Source: Ruania rhizosphaerae | GTDB taxonomy: Bacteria; Actinomycetota; Actinomycetes; Actinomycetales; Beutenbergiaceae | Direction of reading: 5' to 3' | NCBI RefSeq assembly: GCF_009805705.1 | Contig: NZ_VSMB01000004.1 | Coordinates: 248,001-312,000, forward strand | DNA length: 64,000 nt | Notes under the pieces: generated by a model | What the model saw: the letters and a program-made list of their open reading frames with translations, nothing else | The model's database searches: none | Told to the model about the DNA's origin: nothing | Shown: in pieces, positions 26,421 through 34,627 of the stretch | How positions within the stretch are numbered: position 1 is the stretch's first letter | How the letters are laid out: every line of letters begins with the position of its first letter | Position numbers and translations under genes: made by a program

Positions 26421-29321
26421 TCACCCATCTCCCAACCCGCCAGGGACGCCGAAGTAGACGTTGTCGACGAAGGACTCGCCGACGATCCCGCTGGAGCTGT
26501 AGATCATCACTCGCGCCGCGACGGCGCCTTCTGGCACCTCAAAGCGAAGGTCGGTCCGTTCCCAGGTGTCGAGAGTGGGCTCGACGAGCTCGTACGACTG
26601 ATCGACCACGTCGCCGTCGGCGTCGTCAAAGAAGATCGTCGGAGCCAGTCGGCCGTCGATCCGGTACTGATCGAAGCTGAACTCATAGGTGGCACCTGCC
26701 TCCACGGGAACTGAGTCGGATACCAACCCTCCGCCGCCTGAGGTCGAGGTGTCCCGGACGTGCAGGCTCCGAATGCCATCGCTGGAGCGTTCGTCCGTCA
26801 ACGAGACGTAATGCGCTGATGCGGGCCAACGCAGCGACCAGCCGGGGATATCGGTCACGTCCGCGCCTTCTTCGAAGCCGGCATTGACGAGAAGATTCGG
26901 CGAATCGTCCTCGACCGGTACCAGGACTGCGCACTGGCCGCCGGCAGACCCGGTGACAGTGTTCAGGCTCCCCTCGTGGTGAGGTTGGGAGGAGTTCTCG
27001 GAGCACTCGAGAGATCCACGCACCGTGTTGCCTGAGAGAACGGTCTCGTCCTGAGTTCCGGTCACCGTGACTGCACCGCGAATCTCCGAGTCCCGGATCT
27101 GCACGCTCCGCGCATCGGTGGTGCTCACTCCCCCACGGATTGAGGAATCATCGACCAGCAACGCTCCGCCTACTCCCACCGTGATCCCGCCGTTCACACG
27201 CGCACCCTCAAGGCAGGCCACGTCACCTGCCGCAACCGTGAGTCCGCCATTGACCGTGTCCGTGAGTGTCTGGCTGCACACCAACTCGGGCTCCACCCAG
27301 CGATAGAGGTTCGCCTGGCGGGCGTAGTAGTAGGAACCGTTGCGGTCAATGGCCAGGCCGTACGCATCGTCGAACAGAACAGTCATCTCCAGCGTCTCAG
27401 GGTCGATCTCGAAGAGCTGGTTGTTGGAGGAACCGACGAGTTTTCCCTCGTGCCAGAACAACTCGCGACCCGTCGCATAGATCGAGCTGTCATCGAAGTC
27501 GAAGTAGCGCTCGGTCAACACCACCTCACGGGTGGTCGGGTCGAACTTGAACAGCTCGTTGGCCGTGAAGCCCCAGAGGTTGCCGTCATTGTCGAAGGTG
27601 AGCGCCGAGACGTTTTCGGCACCGGGGACAGGGACACCGGAATACACAACCTCTGACGTCGCCGGATCGAAGACGAAGAGGTGTCCTTCTGTGGTGCTCG
27701 GCTCCACGCCGATGCCACCCCAGATGCCGGTGCCGCCGTATATCAGCCCGCCCCGGTAGGCCAGTGAGAGCACGGTCTGGTCGTTCACCACGTTGCGGAA
27801 GACGTCGACATCACCAGATTCGGGGTCGAAGAGAGACAGTGCGCCCCCCAACGTGCCGTACGTCGGCATCGTGCCGACCGCGACGACGTCACCGGCCGAT
27901 GCGAGCGCGAGTGGCCGGTCCTGTTCCTCCCCGAGCCGGATATCGGTTCTCGGGTTCGAGCCCCACGACCAGCTCTGGGTCGTGTCGTAGGCATGAAGCC
28001 TCGCCCGCGTGTACATCCCGGCGACAAGGTAGTCGCCGTGCGCGACGATCTCCTCGGGCTGCCCGGTGCGCGTCGGGTACACGATGCTCTCCCCCGTGTC
28101 AGCATCTGTGCGCGCGAGACCTGGAGGGCTCGCGTAGCCGCCGGTCCAGATGTCACCTTGCGGGCCCACACCAAGCGAACGGATCAGGTATCGCGACGGC
28201 GCCACGTCCGGTTCAAAGGTTGACGTGGCCCCTGTCTCGGGGTTCCAGGCGTAGAACGTCCCCTCATCGGTCGCGGTGACGAGGGTCTCACCGGGGAATC
28301 CCTCCGCCGAGAGTTCCAGCAGACCGAAGCTGCGCTTCTGCCCCCGGTGGCCGAACGAGATCTCACGCGTCTCACCTGTGTCGATATCAAAGGCGAGGCC
28401 GTCGGAGAGCTGCATCGGGATCAGCGCTTCGCGGCGCTCCACACCCGAGTCGATCGTCGTCACCACGGGTGAGAGGTCCTGACCAGCTGCCCGCGGGATC
28501 TCCTCGATCCAGGCCTCCTGTGCGAGCGAGTACACGTGCAACACCGCGTCGCTCATCCGGGCGAATACGTAGTCCCCACGCACGCTGAGGTCCTGGACGA
28601 ACTGCTCATCCTGGGCCGCAGTGGGCAATTCGATCTCGCTCATCGCGCCGGTCTCGATGTCGATCTGCACCACACCGACAGTCGTCCCCGTGCCCGCGTA
28701 GATGTACTCATCGTCGACGTCGATGCTTCGCACGTACATTGCCCCGTCGAGCACGGAGCCGTAGTCACGCCACTCATCCGCCGACGGCTCATAGGAGATC
28801 ACCTTTCCGTCGCGGTAGGTGCCGAAGTAGATGCGGCCGTCGCTTCCTGCCGCAGCGCCGAAGAAGTGGGTCTGTCCGAACGGTTCGACGGCGATTACGT
28901 TGAGCTCGTTGTTCTCGACGTCGTACTGAAAGACCTCACCAGTCTTGGTGGCGCCGAAGTAGACGTCGCCGTCCGGTGCCGTGACGAACTCCCATATCTG
29001 CACGCCGAAGCCGTCGATGTCGTACTCCAGCAGGCGCTCGCCTGTCTCGATATCGACCGCGCTGAACGCCGATGGTGACCCCGTGGAGACGAACAGTCCG
29101 ATGTTGCGGCCGTCGGGATCGGTCGTATAGCCAACCGAAGCGGAGCCGTAGCCGGTCATCGTGGGGCCGAGGTCTTCCTCGACACGGCTGGTCTCCTGTG
29201 CGATCCCGGATTCGTTCGTGGGCGGCGTCGCGACAGCCGCCACCGGCATCAGCATCGTTGCTGCCAGCCCGACCAGCGCTGCCGTGCTCACGGCGCGGCG
29301 TGGATTCGTGGAGTGTCCCAT
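26421..29321 (-). CDS. secreted beta-propeller + solenoid + C-terminal CBM protein (propeller protein A)
   Basis: The 966-aa protein is the first of the propeller operon. Signal peptide ends near AVATPP. Residues ~50-675 form a beta-propeller, 682-800 the same Cys-bracketed beta-solenoid as in protein B, and ~808-966 a CBM4/9-like jelly roll (NAGFEEGADVTDIPGW to FVDNVYFG). Thus the CBM is at the opposite end from proteins B and C. The shared core motif appears as EEQDRPLALAS, TYGTLGGALSLF and IYGGTGIWGG. The ATG at 29321 follows AAGGAG by 6 nt; an open frame extending to 29576 crosses the operator and is rejected. The operator at 29375 lies 54 bp upstream. Confidence 0.82.
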   Translation of the reverse strand: MGHSTNPRRAVSTAALVGLAATMLMPVAAVATPPTNESGIAQETSRVEEDLGPTMTGYGSASVGYTTDPDGRNIGLFVSTGSPSAFSAVDIETGERLLEYDIDGFGVQIWEFVTAPDGDVYFGATKTGEVFQYDVENNELNVIAVEPFGQTHFFGAAAGSDGRIYFGTYRDGKVISYEPSADEWRDYGSVLDGAMYVRSIDVDDEYIYAGTGTTVGVVQIDIETGAMSEIELPTAAQDEQFVQDLSVRGDYVFARMSDAVLHVYSLAQEAWIEEIPRAAGQDLSPVVTTIDSGVERREALIPMQLSDGLAFDIDTGETREISFGHRGQKRSFGLLELSAEGFPGETLVTATDEGTFYAWNPETGATSTFEPDVAPSRYLIRSLGVGPQGDIWTGGYASPPGLARTDADTGESIVYPTRTGQPEEIVAHGDYLVAGMYTRARLHAYDTTQSWSWGSNPRTDIRLGEEQDRPLALASAGDVVAVGTMPTYGTLGGALSLFDPESGDVDVFRNVVNDQTVLSLAYRGGLIYGGTGIWGGIGVEPSTTEGHLFVFDPATSEVVYSGVPVPGAENVSALTFDNDGNLWGFTANELFKFDPTTREVVLTERYFDFDDSSIYATGRELFWHEGKLVGSSNNQLFEIDPETLEMTVLFDDAYGLAIDRNGSYYYARQANLYRWVEPELVCSQTLTDTVNGGLTVAAGDVACLEGARVNGGITVGVGGALLVDDSSIRGGVSTTDARSVQIRDSEIRGAVTVTGTQDETVLSGNTVRGSLECSENSSQPHHEGSLNTVTGSAGGQCAVLVPVEDDSPNLLVNAGFEEGADVTDIPGWSLRWPASAHYVSLTDERSSDGIRSLHVRDTSTSGGGGLVSDSVPVEAGATYEFSFDQYRIDGRLAPTIFFDDADGDVVDQSYELVEPTLDTWERTDLRFEVPEGAVAARVMIYSSSGIVGESFVDNVYFGVPGGLGDG

Positions 29322-29374
29322 CTCAATCTCCTTCACTGCAGATTGGACGACGCGGAGTTGCCGCGTATGACAAG

Positions 29375-29388
29375 TGCAATCGGTTGCA
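29375..29388. promoter_or_regulatory. LacI-type operator, copy 4
   Basis: TGCAATCGGTTGCA lies between the propeller operon (start 29321, minus) and the DUF4127-hydrolase-LacI operon (start 29536, plus). It could repress both, making the LacI gene autoregulated. Confidence 0.85.
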
Positions 29389-29535
29389 TCGCATTGCTGT
29401 GTGACGCTACCGTGGTTCATCAGTCGGGCACAACCCCCAGCGCGAAGTAGCAGCCGATACCAGTTCTGGGGATGAACCGACCTGGTTTGCTGCCCACGCC
29501 GCGGTCGCGGGGCTGACGAGACGACAAGGAGATCC

Positions 29536-31014
29536 ATGCGCATCGCCCTCCTCCCACCCGACGAGCGTCCGAACACGGCCGGCTACGCCGAGTGGATCGG
29601 CCGGTGCTGCGGAGTCGACGTTCTCTTGCCTCCGCGCCACCTGATGCCGCGCTTTCGTGAAGGCGCGAATACGGCCGGGCTTGCCGTCTGGCTCCGTGAG
29701 GTCGACCAGGACGTCGATGCCTTCGTCCTCTCGCTCGACCTCCTGGTGCACGGCGGACTCATCCCGTCCCGGAACACGCCGGACGGAATCCTCGATGCAC
29801 TCCCGCGGCTGGAGGTGCTCCGGGGACTCACCTCCCCGATCACGGCCTACCAGGTGGTCACCCGCCTGCCCCACTACGACAACAACACGCGCAGCCGGCA
29901 AGAGCCCGAGTACTGGGCGACACATGGTCGACGTTTGTTCGAGCTGTCCCAGGCCTGGGACAACATCGAACACGGCGAAGCCAACGCCGACCAGGTGAGT
30001 GCTGCCCGGGAGGCCGTGCCAACCGACGCGGTGGCAGATCAGGTTCAGCGGCGCCTGCGCAACCACACCATCAACCTCACAGCCCTGTCCCTGCTCGCCG
30101 ACGGCACAGTGTCTACGCTCGCGATCACGTCCGACGACACCGCGCCCCGGGGACTTCCCGCATCGGACCGCCGCGCCCTGGACCGATGGAACGACCGCCT
30201 CGGCACGCGCGCCCTGTTCTACCCCGGGGCCGACGAGGTGCCGAGCGTGCTGACGGCACGGGTCGCGGCCGAAGCAAAGGCGGTGACGCCACGGATCTGC
30301 GTGCGGTGCCCGGAACCGGGTGGTCTCGACCGTACGGCACCGTATGAGGACCGCCCGCTCGCCGACGGCATCGGCAACCAGATTCGCGCGCTCGGAGCTG
30401 CCCGTGTGGACGATCCAGCCGATGCGGATGTCGTGCTCGTTGTCCATCCACCATCCACGACGCCCGGGGACTGGACCGGCGAGGTGCCAGAACCGAGCAC
30501 GGCAGCAGAGCGTGAGGAGCTCGTCGCCGAGGTCGGGGCCCTGCTCTCCGAGGGTCGCCGCGTCGCGCTCGCCGACGTGCGCTATGCGAACGGTTCGGAC
30601 CCGCTGCTGGTCGATGCCCTAGACGCCGCGAATCTGTTTCCGCGCCTGGTCTCCTACGGCGGGTGGAACACGGCCGGCAACACCCTGGGGACCGCGCTCG
30701 CCGCCGCAGTCAGCGCGATCATCGATGACTCCGACGACGCATCCCGTGAGCGCGAGCAGTTCCTGGCGAACAAGATCATCAAGGACGGCCACTATCTGCC
30801 GGTGCTGCGCCCACGACTGCAGCACGAATTCATGCAGCGGGGGCTGACGGATCCGCCGCTGGAGGAGATCCCCGAGTTGGAGCGGCGCGTCGAGGACGAA
30901 CTCAACGACTGGGCATCTGGCATCGACGCACTCGACGGGTGGCGGGTACGCGACGTGCGCTGGCCCTGGAACTACTTGTTCACCGTGGACTTCGACCTGG
31001 AACGGGTCCGGTGA
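29536..31014 (+). CDS. DUF4127 family protein
   Basis: A 492-aa cytoplasmic protein matching DUF4127 by its N-terminal LLPPDERPNT, the block SLDLLVHGGLIPSR near residue 75, and LVSYGGWNTAGNTLGTA near residue 375. I know no established function for this family. The start has AAGGAG 4 nt upstream. It begins a three-gene operon with an alpha/beta hydrolase (4-bp overlap) and the LacI regulator, and is divergent from the secreted propeller operon with operator 29375-29388 between. This context ties DUF4127 to sugar catabolism in this organism. Confidence 0.85.
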   Translation: MRIALLPPDERPNTAGYAEWIGRCCGVDVLLPPRHLMPRFREGANTAGLAVWLREVDQDVDAFVLSLDLLVHGGLIPSRNTPDGILDALPRLEVLRGLTSPITAYQVVTRLPHYDNNTRSRQEPEYWATHGRRLFELSQAWDNIEHGEANADQVSAAREAVPTDAVADQVQRRLRNHTINLTALSLLADGTVSTLAITSDDTAPRGLPASDRRALDRWNDRLGTRALFYPGADEVPSVLTARVAAEAKAVTPRICVRCPEPGGLDRTAPYEDRPLADGIGNQIRALGAARVDDPADADVVLVVHPPSTTPGDWTGEVPEPSTAAEREELVAEVGALLSEGRRVALADVRYANGSDPLLVDALDAANLFPRLVSYGGWNTAGNTLGTALAAAVSAIIDDSDDASREREQFLANKIIKDGHYLPVLRPRLQHEFMQRGLTDPPLEEIPELERRVEDELNDWASGIDALDGWRVRDVRWPWNYLFTVDFDLERVR

Positions 31015-31937
31015 GCACCTCCGGACACGAGACTGGTCACGCCGCCGGTCCCACCGACCGGATCGACCGAACCAGCTGGATCGACCTGATCGGTGCACGC
31101 CGCGCCGTCGACGGATCGTGGCGGCTCGGCGAAACGGAGCCCGGCCCCCACGGCAGCGTGCAGCGCCCGCTGCACCTGCGAAGTTTCGGAACAGACGTGA
31201 CGGCGGTGCTGCTCACGCCGGATGCCACCTCACCTTCCGCCGTCGTGGTGGTGCCGTTCTACGACACGGATACCCTGCTGGGACGGCCGAGCCCGCTCTA
31301 TCCGGCGGGCCGCCCGGGGCCGGGCCGGGACTATGCGCTGCGCCTGGCCGCGCGCGGCCTCGGTGTGCTCGCTGTGCCGTGGTGGGCGGAGTTGCTCGCC
31401 GAGCGCGAGGGCCCCACCGAGTTATCCGCGCGATATGGTCCACCGGCCGCGGCGCACGCCGCGCAGCATCCGGGCGTCACCGGCCTGGGCCGCAGCGTCG
31501 CCGATCTGCTGCTCGCCATCGATGCACTCACCGAAACCCCTGGGGTCGACGCCGATCGAATCGGCACCTTCGGCCACTCCCTCGGCGGCAAGCACGCGCT
31601 GTTCCTCGCCGCCCTCGATCCACGGATTCGCGCCGCCGTGGTGCACGAACCAGGTGTGGGCTTCGCGCACTCGAACTGGCAGGACCCGTGGTATCTGGGC
31701 GATCAGGTGCCACGACACCGCGACCTGGACGAACTCACCGGACTCATCTCCCCTCGCCCCATCCTGTATGCCGGCGGTGGGGCGTCGGACGGGTCGCACA
31801 ACGCCGACATCGCCCAGCGTGCGCAGCAACACTGGCCCGATTCGGGATTCGATGTGCTGATGCACAACACGGGCCACCCGCTTCCCGACCACGTGTTCGC
31901 CGCCTGCGCTTCCTGGCTCACCGACCATCTGAACTAA
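31011..31937 (+). CDS. alpha/beta hydrolase (dienelactone hydrolase/acetyl-xylan-esterase-like)
   Basis: The 308-aa protein has the nucleophile elbow GHSLGG with S190 and a likely catalytic histidine H289 (HNTGHPLPDH); an acid residue probably lies near residue 260 (GGASDGSHN). No signal peptide is seen, so it acts inside the cell, probably as an esterase on an imported, acylated sugar. The GTG at 31011 overlaps the DUF4127 stop by 4 bp; the open frame before it is inside DUF4127. The LacI gene follows after 16 bp. Confidence 0.83.
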   Translation: MSTSGHETGHAAGPTDRIDRTSWIDLIGARRAVDGSWRLGETEPGPHGSVQRPLHLRSFGTDVTAVLLTPDATSPSAVVVVPFYDTDTLLGRPSPLYPAGRPGPGRDYALRLAARGLGVLAVPWWAELLAEREGPTELSARYGPPAAAHAAQHPGVTGLGRSVADLLLAIDALTETPGVDADRIGTFGHSLGGKHALFLAALDPRIRAAVVHEPGVGFAHSNWQDPWYLGDQVPRHRDLDELTGLISPRPILYAGGGASDGSHNADIAQRAQQHWPDSGFDVLMHNTGHPLPDHVFAACASWLTDHLN

Positions 31938-31953
31938 CCTTGCGGGGAGTATC

Positions 31954-32967
31954 GTGCCGATGAACCGACGACGGACAGGGGGCGCACGCGTGAAGGCGAC
32001 CATCTACTCGATCGCGCGAGAGCTGGACATCTCGGCATCGACCGTTTCGCGTGCCTTCTCCCGGCCGGACATGGTGAACGCGAAGGTCCGCGAGCGCATC
32101 CTCGCTACCGCGCAAGCTCAGGGATACGAGCTCAACCGCGCCGCCCGCGGGCTCGCCACCGGACGCACCGGACTGATCGGCCTAGTGGTGCTGGACATCA
32201 CCAACCCGTTCTTCCCGCCCCTGGTCCGCGCGGTCGAGCGCGCGGCGAGCGAGTCGGATACGTCGGTGATGCTGCTCGACGCCGAGTCCGGCGGCCAGAA
32301 GGCCGCCGACCAGCTCAAAAGGCTCAGTGCCCAGGTCGACGGCCTCATCGTCGCCTCACCGCGCCTGGCCACCAAGGACCTGCAGGCAGCCGTCGGATCG
32401 ACGCCGACGGTGCTGGTCAACCGGTCAGTTCGCGGCATCCCGTCGGTGACCTGTGACAACTCCGCCGCTCTGCGGGAAGCGGGTGACCACCTGGTCGAGC
32501 TCGGCCACCGCAGAATCCTGCTGCTGCGCGGACCCGCAGGATCATGGGCGGCAAGCCAACGTACGAACGCCGTCCGCTCCTGGGCGCAGCACACCTCAGC
32601 CGATGTCGAGCTCGTCGAGCTGGGACCCGTCGAAGCCACCTACGAAGCCGGCTGGCACGCAGCGGAGGCCATCGCTGCGAGCGGGGCGACGGCGATCATG
32701 GCCTTCGACGACTACCTCGCCTGCGGTGTGGTCGGCGGGCTCGACGAGCAGGGCCTGTCCGTCCCGGACGATCGCAGCATCATCGGCTGCGACGACGTGC
32801 TCCTCGCGCGCACGCTGACACCGCAGCTGAGCACCGTGACAGCTCCGTTCGAAGAACTGGGCGCCCGCGCGGTCACCATGCTCAGCGAGGTGAGCGCCGG
32901 TGGTGCGCCCGGGAATCAGAAGTTGTCCGGGGTGTACGCGCCACGGGGGACGACGGGGAAGGTGTGA
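31954..32967 (+). CDS. LacI family transcriptional regulator (candidate master repressor of the 4-41 kb regulon)
   Basis: A 337-aa LacI/GalR regulator. The N-terminal helix-turn-helix reads TIYSIARELDISASTVSRAF, followed by the hinge and a periplasmic-binding-protein-like effector domain (GLVVLDITNPFF, LELGHRRILLL, RSIIGCDDVLLA). The GTG at 31954 has GGGGAG 4 nt upstream; an ATG at 31960 is also possible. It is third in the operon that starts behind operator copy 4, which implies autoregulation. The six TGCAA-N4-TTGCA palindromes in the window are the natural candidates for its binding site. The other LacI protein (56631) sits in a locus with a different motif. Confidence 0.92.
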   Translation: MPMNRRRTGGARVKATIYSIARELDISASTVSRAFSRPDMVNAKVRERILATAQAQGYELNRAARGLATGRTGLIGLVVLDITNPFFPPLVRAVERAASESDTSVMLLDAESGGQKAADQLKRLSAQVDGLIVASPRLATKDLQAAVGSTPTVLVNRSVRGIPSVTCDNSAALREAGDHLVELGHRRILLLRGPAGSWAASQRTNAVRSWAQHTSADVELVELGPVEATYEAGWHAAEAIAASGATAIMAFDDYLACGVVGGLDEQGLSVPDDRSIIGCDDVLLARTLTPQLSTVTAPFEELGARAVTMLSEVSAGGAPGNQKLSGVYAPRGTTGKV

Positions 32968-33028
32968 CGGCGGCGACATAGCGAGGACCTCTCTCGCGGT
33001 GTCTTACGCTCCGTGAGACACTCGAGCT

Positions 33029-33262
33029 ATGGCCGCAACGATCACATTCCGTCCCGATGATGAGGCTCGGCTCGCACTCGATGAGTTGACCTCCGATGGA
33101 ACTCCCGTGTCGCGGGCGGTGCGCGATGCCTTGGTCGAGGCGGCTGCCAAGCATGCGAAGTCCCGGCTACAGGCCGAAGCTGAGGCTCTGGCTGCGGATC
33201 CCGATGACCGTGCTGAGGCCGCGCAGGTTTTGCGCGACATGGAGTCTCTGCGTGCGTGGTGA
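33029..33262 (+). CDS. antitoxin of a MazEF-like pair (ribbon-helix-helix type)
   Basis: The 77-aa protein starts ATITFRPDDEARLALDEL, like ribbon-helix-helix antitoxins, then has a charged helical C-terminal half that would wrap the toxin. It overlaps the toxin gene by 11 bp. Antitoxins of this type normally neutralise the toxin and repress their own operon. Confidence 0.82.
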   Translation: MAATITFRPDDEARLALDELTSDGTPVSRAVRDALVEAAAKHAKSRLQAEAEALAADPDDRAEAAQVLRDMESLRAW

Positions 33263-33566
33263 TGTCTACCGTCTGCGCGCGCCCCGCGGCACCGGGGGTC
33301 ACGAACAGCAGGGATCTCGCTACGCAGTCGTTGTGCAGTCCGATGATCTGCATCTCCTGTCGACCTGGCTGGTCGCTCCCACGTCGACGTCGGCGCGCCC
33401 TGCCACATTCCGCCCGAGCGTTGGGATCGACGGCATCGAAACTCGCGTCCTCGCCGAACAGGCGAGCGCAGTCGATCCGAGCCGGCTCGGCGACCGGATC
33501 GGGCACCTGGGCTTCGATGAGTTGCGTGCGGTCGACGCCGCGCTGCGTGTGGTGATGAGCCTGTAG
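33252..33566 (+). CDS. MazF/PemK-like toxin (endoribonuclease)
   Basis: The 104-aa product has the PemK/MazF opening RGDVYRLRAPRG, RYAVVVQSDDL and STWLVAPTSTSA, and the C-terminal strand-helix GHLGFDELRAVDAAL. Members cleave mRNA at short motifs. The GTG start at 33252 overlaps the antitoxin end; a longer frame from 33096 is inside the antitoxin gene. The pair lies between the LacI operon and the relic at 33625. Confidence 0.85.
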   Translation: MRGDVYRLRAPRGTGGHEQQGSRYAVVVQSDDLHLLSTWLVAPTSTSARPATFRPSVGIDGIETRVLAEQASAVDPSRLGDRIGHLGFDELRAVDAALRVVMSL

Positions 33567-33624
33567 CGCGATGAGATGGCCCTCACCGTGGCGACGTGGC
33601 GGAGCCTGTCACCACAGTCACGTC

Positions 33625-33720
33625 ACAACTCACTCAACGAGACCTGCCGGTGCTCACGTGCGCTCCGGTGCACGGCCTCGGTGAAGCGCATGTAGCGCAC
33701 GCCGTCCTCGAAGGTCGTCC
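33625..33720 (-). pseudogene. 3'-end relic of the Gfo/Idh/MocA gene at 35847
   Basis: These 96 bp match 35849-35944 at 89 of 96 positions without gaps. On the minus strand they encode TTFEDGVRYMRFTEAVHRSA and the following ten residues, ending at the equivalent position (TGA here, TAG in the parent). Nothing of the upstream gene remains. The copies are direct repeats flanking a 2.1-kb segment with two unrelated genes. Confidence 0.85.
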
Positions 33721-33793
33721 GGCTTCGAGGGCCGCTGTCGGTGGCTTCTGATCTGCTCGTATGTGTCCTGTCAAGCGTCACAAGGAGAATGGG

Positions 33794-34447
33794 ATGTCCG
33801 AGAAGCAGCAGACCCAGCACAATCAGGTCACCGGCGGAAGCGTCGGAGGCATCTTCAACGGCGGCAACAACGGCACAATCGTCGTGAATCCCGGAGCCCC
33901 GGAGAACCCAGTCCAGCCCTACAGCGCCCGCGTCGTCATGAACCTGCCAACGCAGGGCGCCCTCGCCACGACCGCGGCTGTCATCACCATCGTCACGTTC
34001 TCGACCGGGTGGAGATCGCTCACGCCGCTCATCCAGGTGGTCAACGGCCTCAGGGAAGGACGCGACCTTCTGCCACCTGCACCGGGCGATAGCCAAACTT
34101 ACTGGTTGCTCGCACTCTTCGTGTGCATCGTCGCACTGGTGGCCGTGTTCGCGGGCCTGCGTCACGTAAGGAATCAGACGTTCCAGCCACCTCGCCTGAG
34201 CACCCTCCCGGCACTCGCGGGCGTCACCGACAAGCGCTCCCGCAAGCGGCTCGCGTTGGTGCGGTTCTCAGGAAACTGCATCATCTGCAACGGACAGCTG
34301 CGGTTCTACGACAAGCCGGTCGAATGGCATGACGAGGTCATCAACGGTCGACGCAAGCGGATCATCGACCGGCGGGAGCCCGCCGCCGAGTGCAAGAAGA
34401 ACCCCAAGCACTGGTACCCGATGGACATCACGGACTTGATCACCTGA
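33794..34447 (+). CDS. membrane protein with Cys-rich C-terminal domain, unknown function
   Basis: A 217-aa protein. The N-terminal ~45 residues are polar and Asn/Gly/Gln-rich (NQVTGGSVGGIFNGGNNG). Two hydrophobic segments follow (near residues 58-80 and 103-123) around an extracellular loop. The C-terminal cytoplasmic ~90 residues contain CIIC, a further Cys (AECKKNP) and His residues, which could form a zinc site. The ATG at 33794 has AAGGAG 6 nt upstream; an earlier start at 33761 does not. I recognise no family. It lies inside the segment bounded by the oxidoreductase 3'-end copies, next to an AAA ATPase, so it is probably accessory. Confidence 0.68.
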   Translation: MSEKQQTQHNQVTGGSVGGIFNGGNNGTIVVNPGAPENPVQPYSARVVMNLPTQGALATTAAVITIVTFSTGWRSLTPLIQVVNGLREGRDLLPPAPGDSQTYWLLALFVCIVALVAVFAGLRHVRNQTFQPPRLSTLPALAGVTDKRSRKRLALVRFSGNCIICNGQLRFYDKPVEWHDEVINGRRKRIIDRREPAAECKKNPKHWYPMDITDLIT

Positions 34448-34627
34448 GCCGCTGCGGCGCTAGCCGCGGTATCTCATGCGGCCGGGGCAGCGAGGCGGTG
34501 CTAGTAGTTAGTCGATCTTGAGGAGTTCGTGTCGTTGGGCCGGGCCCATACGCGTGAGAGGCGCCCGGGGGTTACATCGGGGGGCGGGCTCCCGAGTCGC
34601 GTACAGCGGGGTCGTCGTCGTGGCGGC

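Noticed and set aside
33029-33566. MazEF pair considered part of the flanked accessory segment
   Set aside because: It lies outside the duplicated 3'-end copies (33625 and 35849), so the sequence does not place it in the same event.
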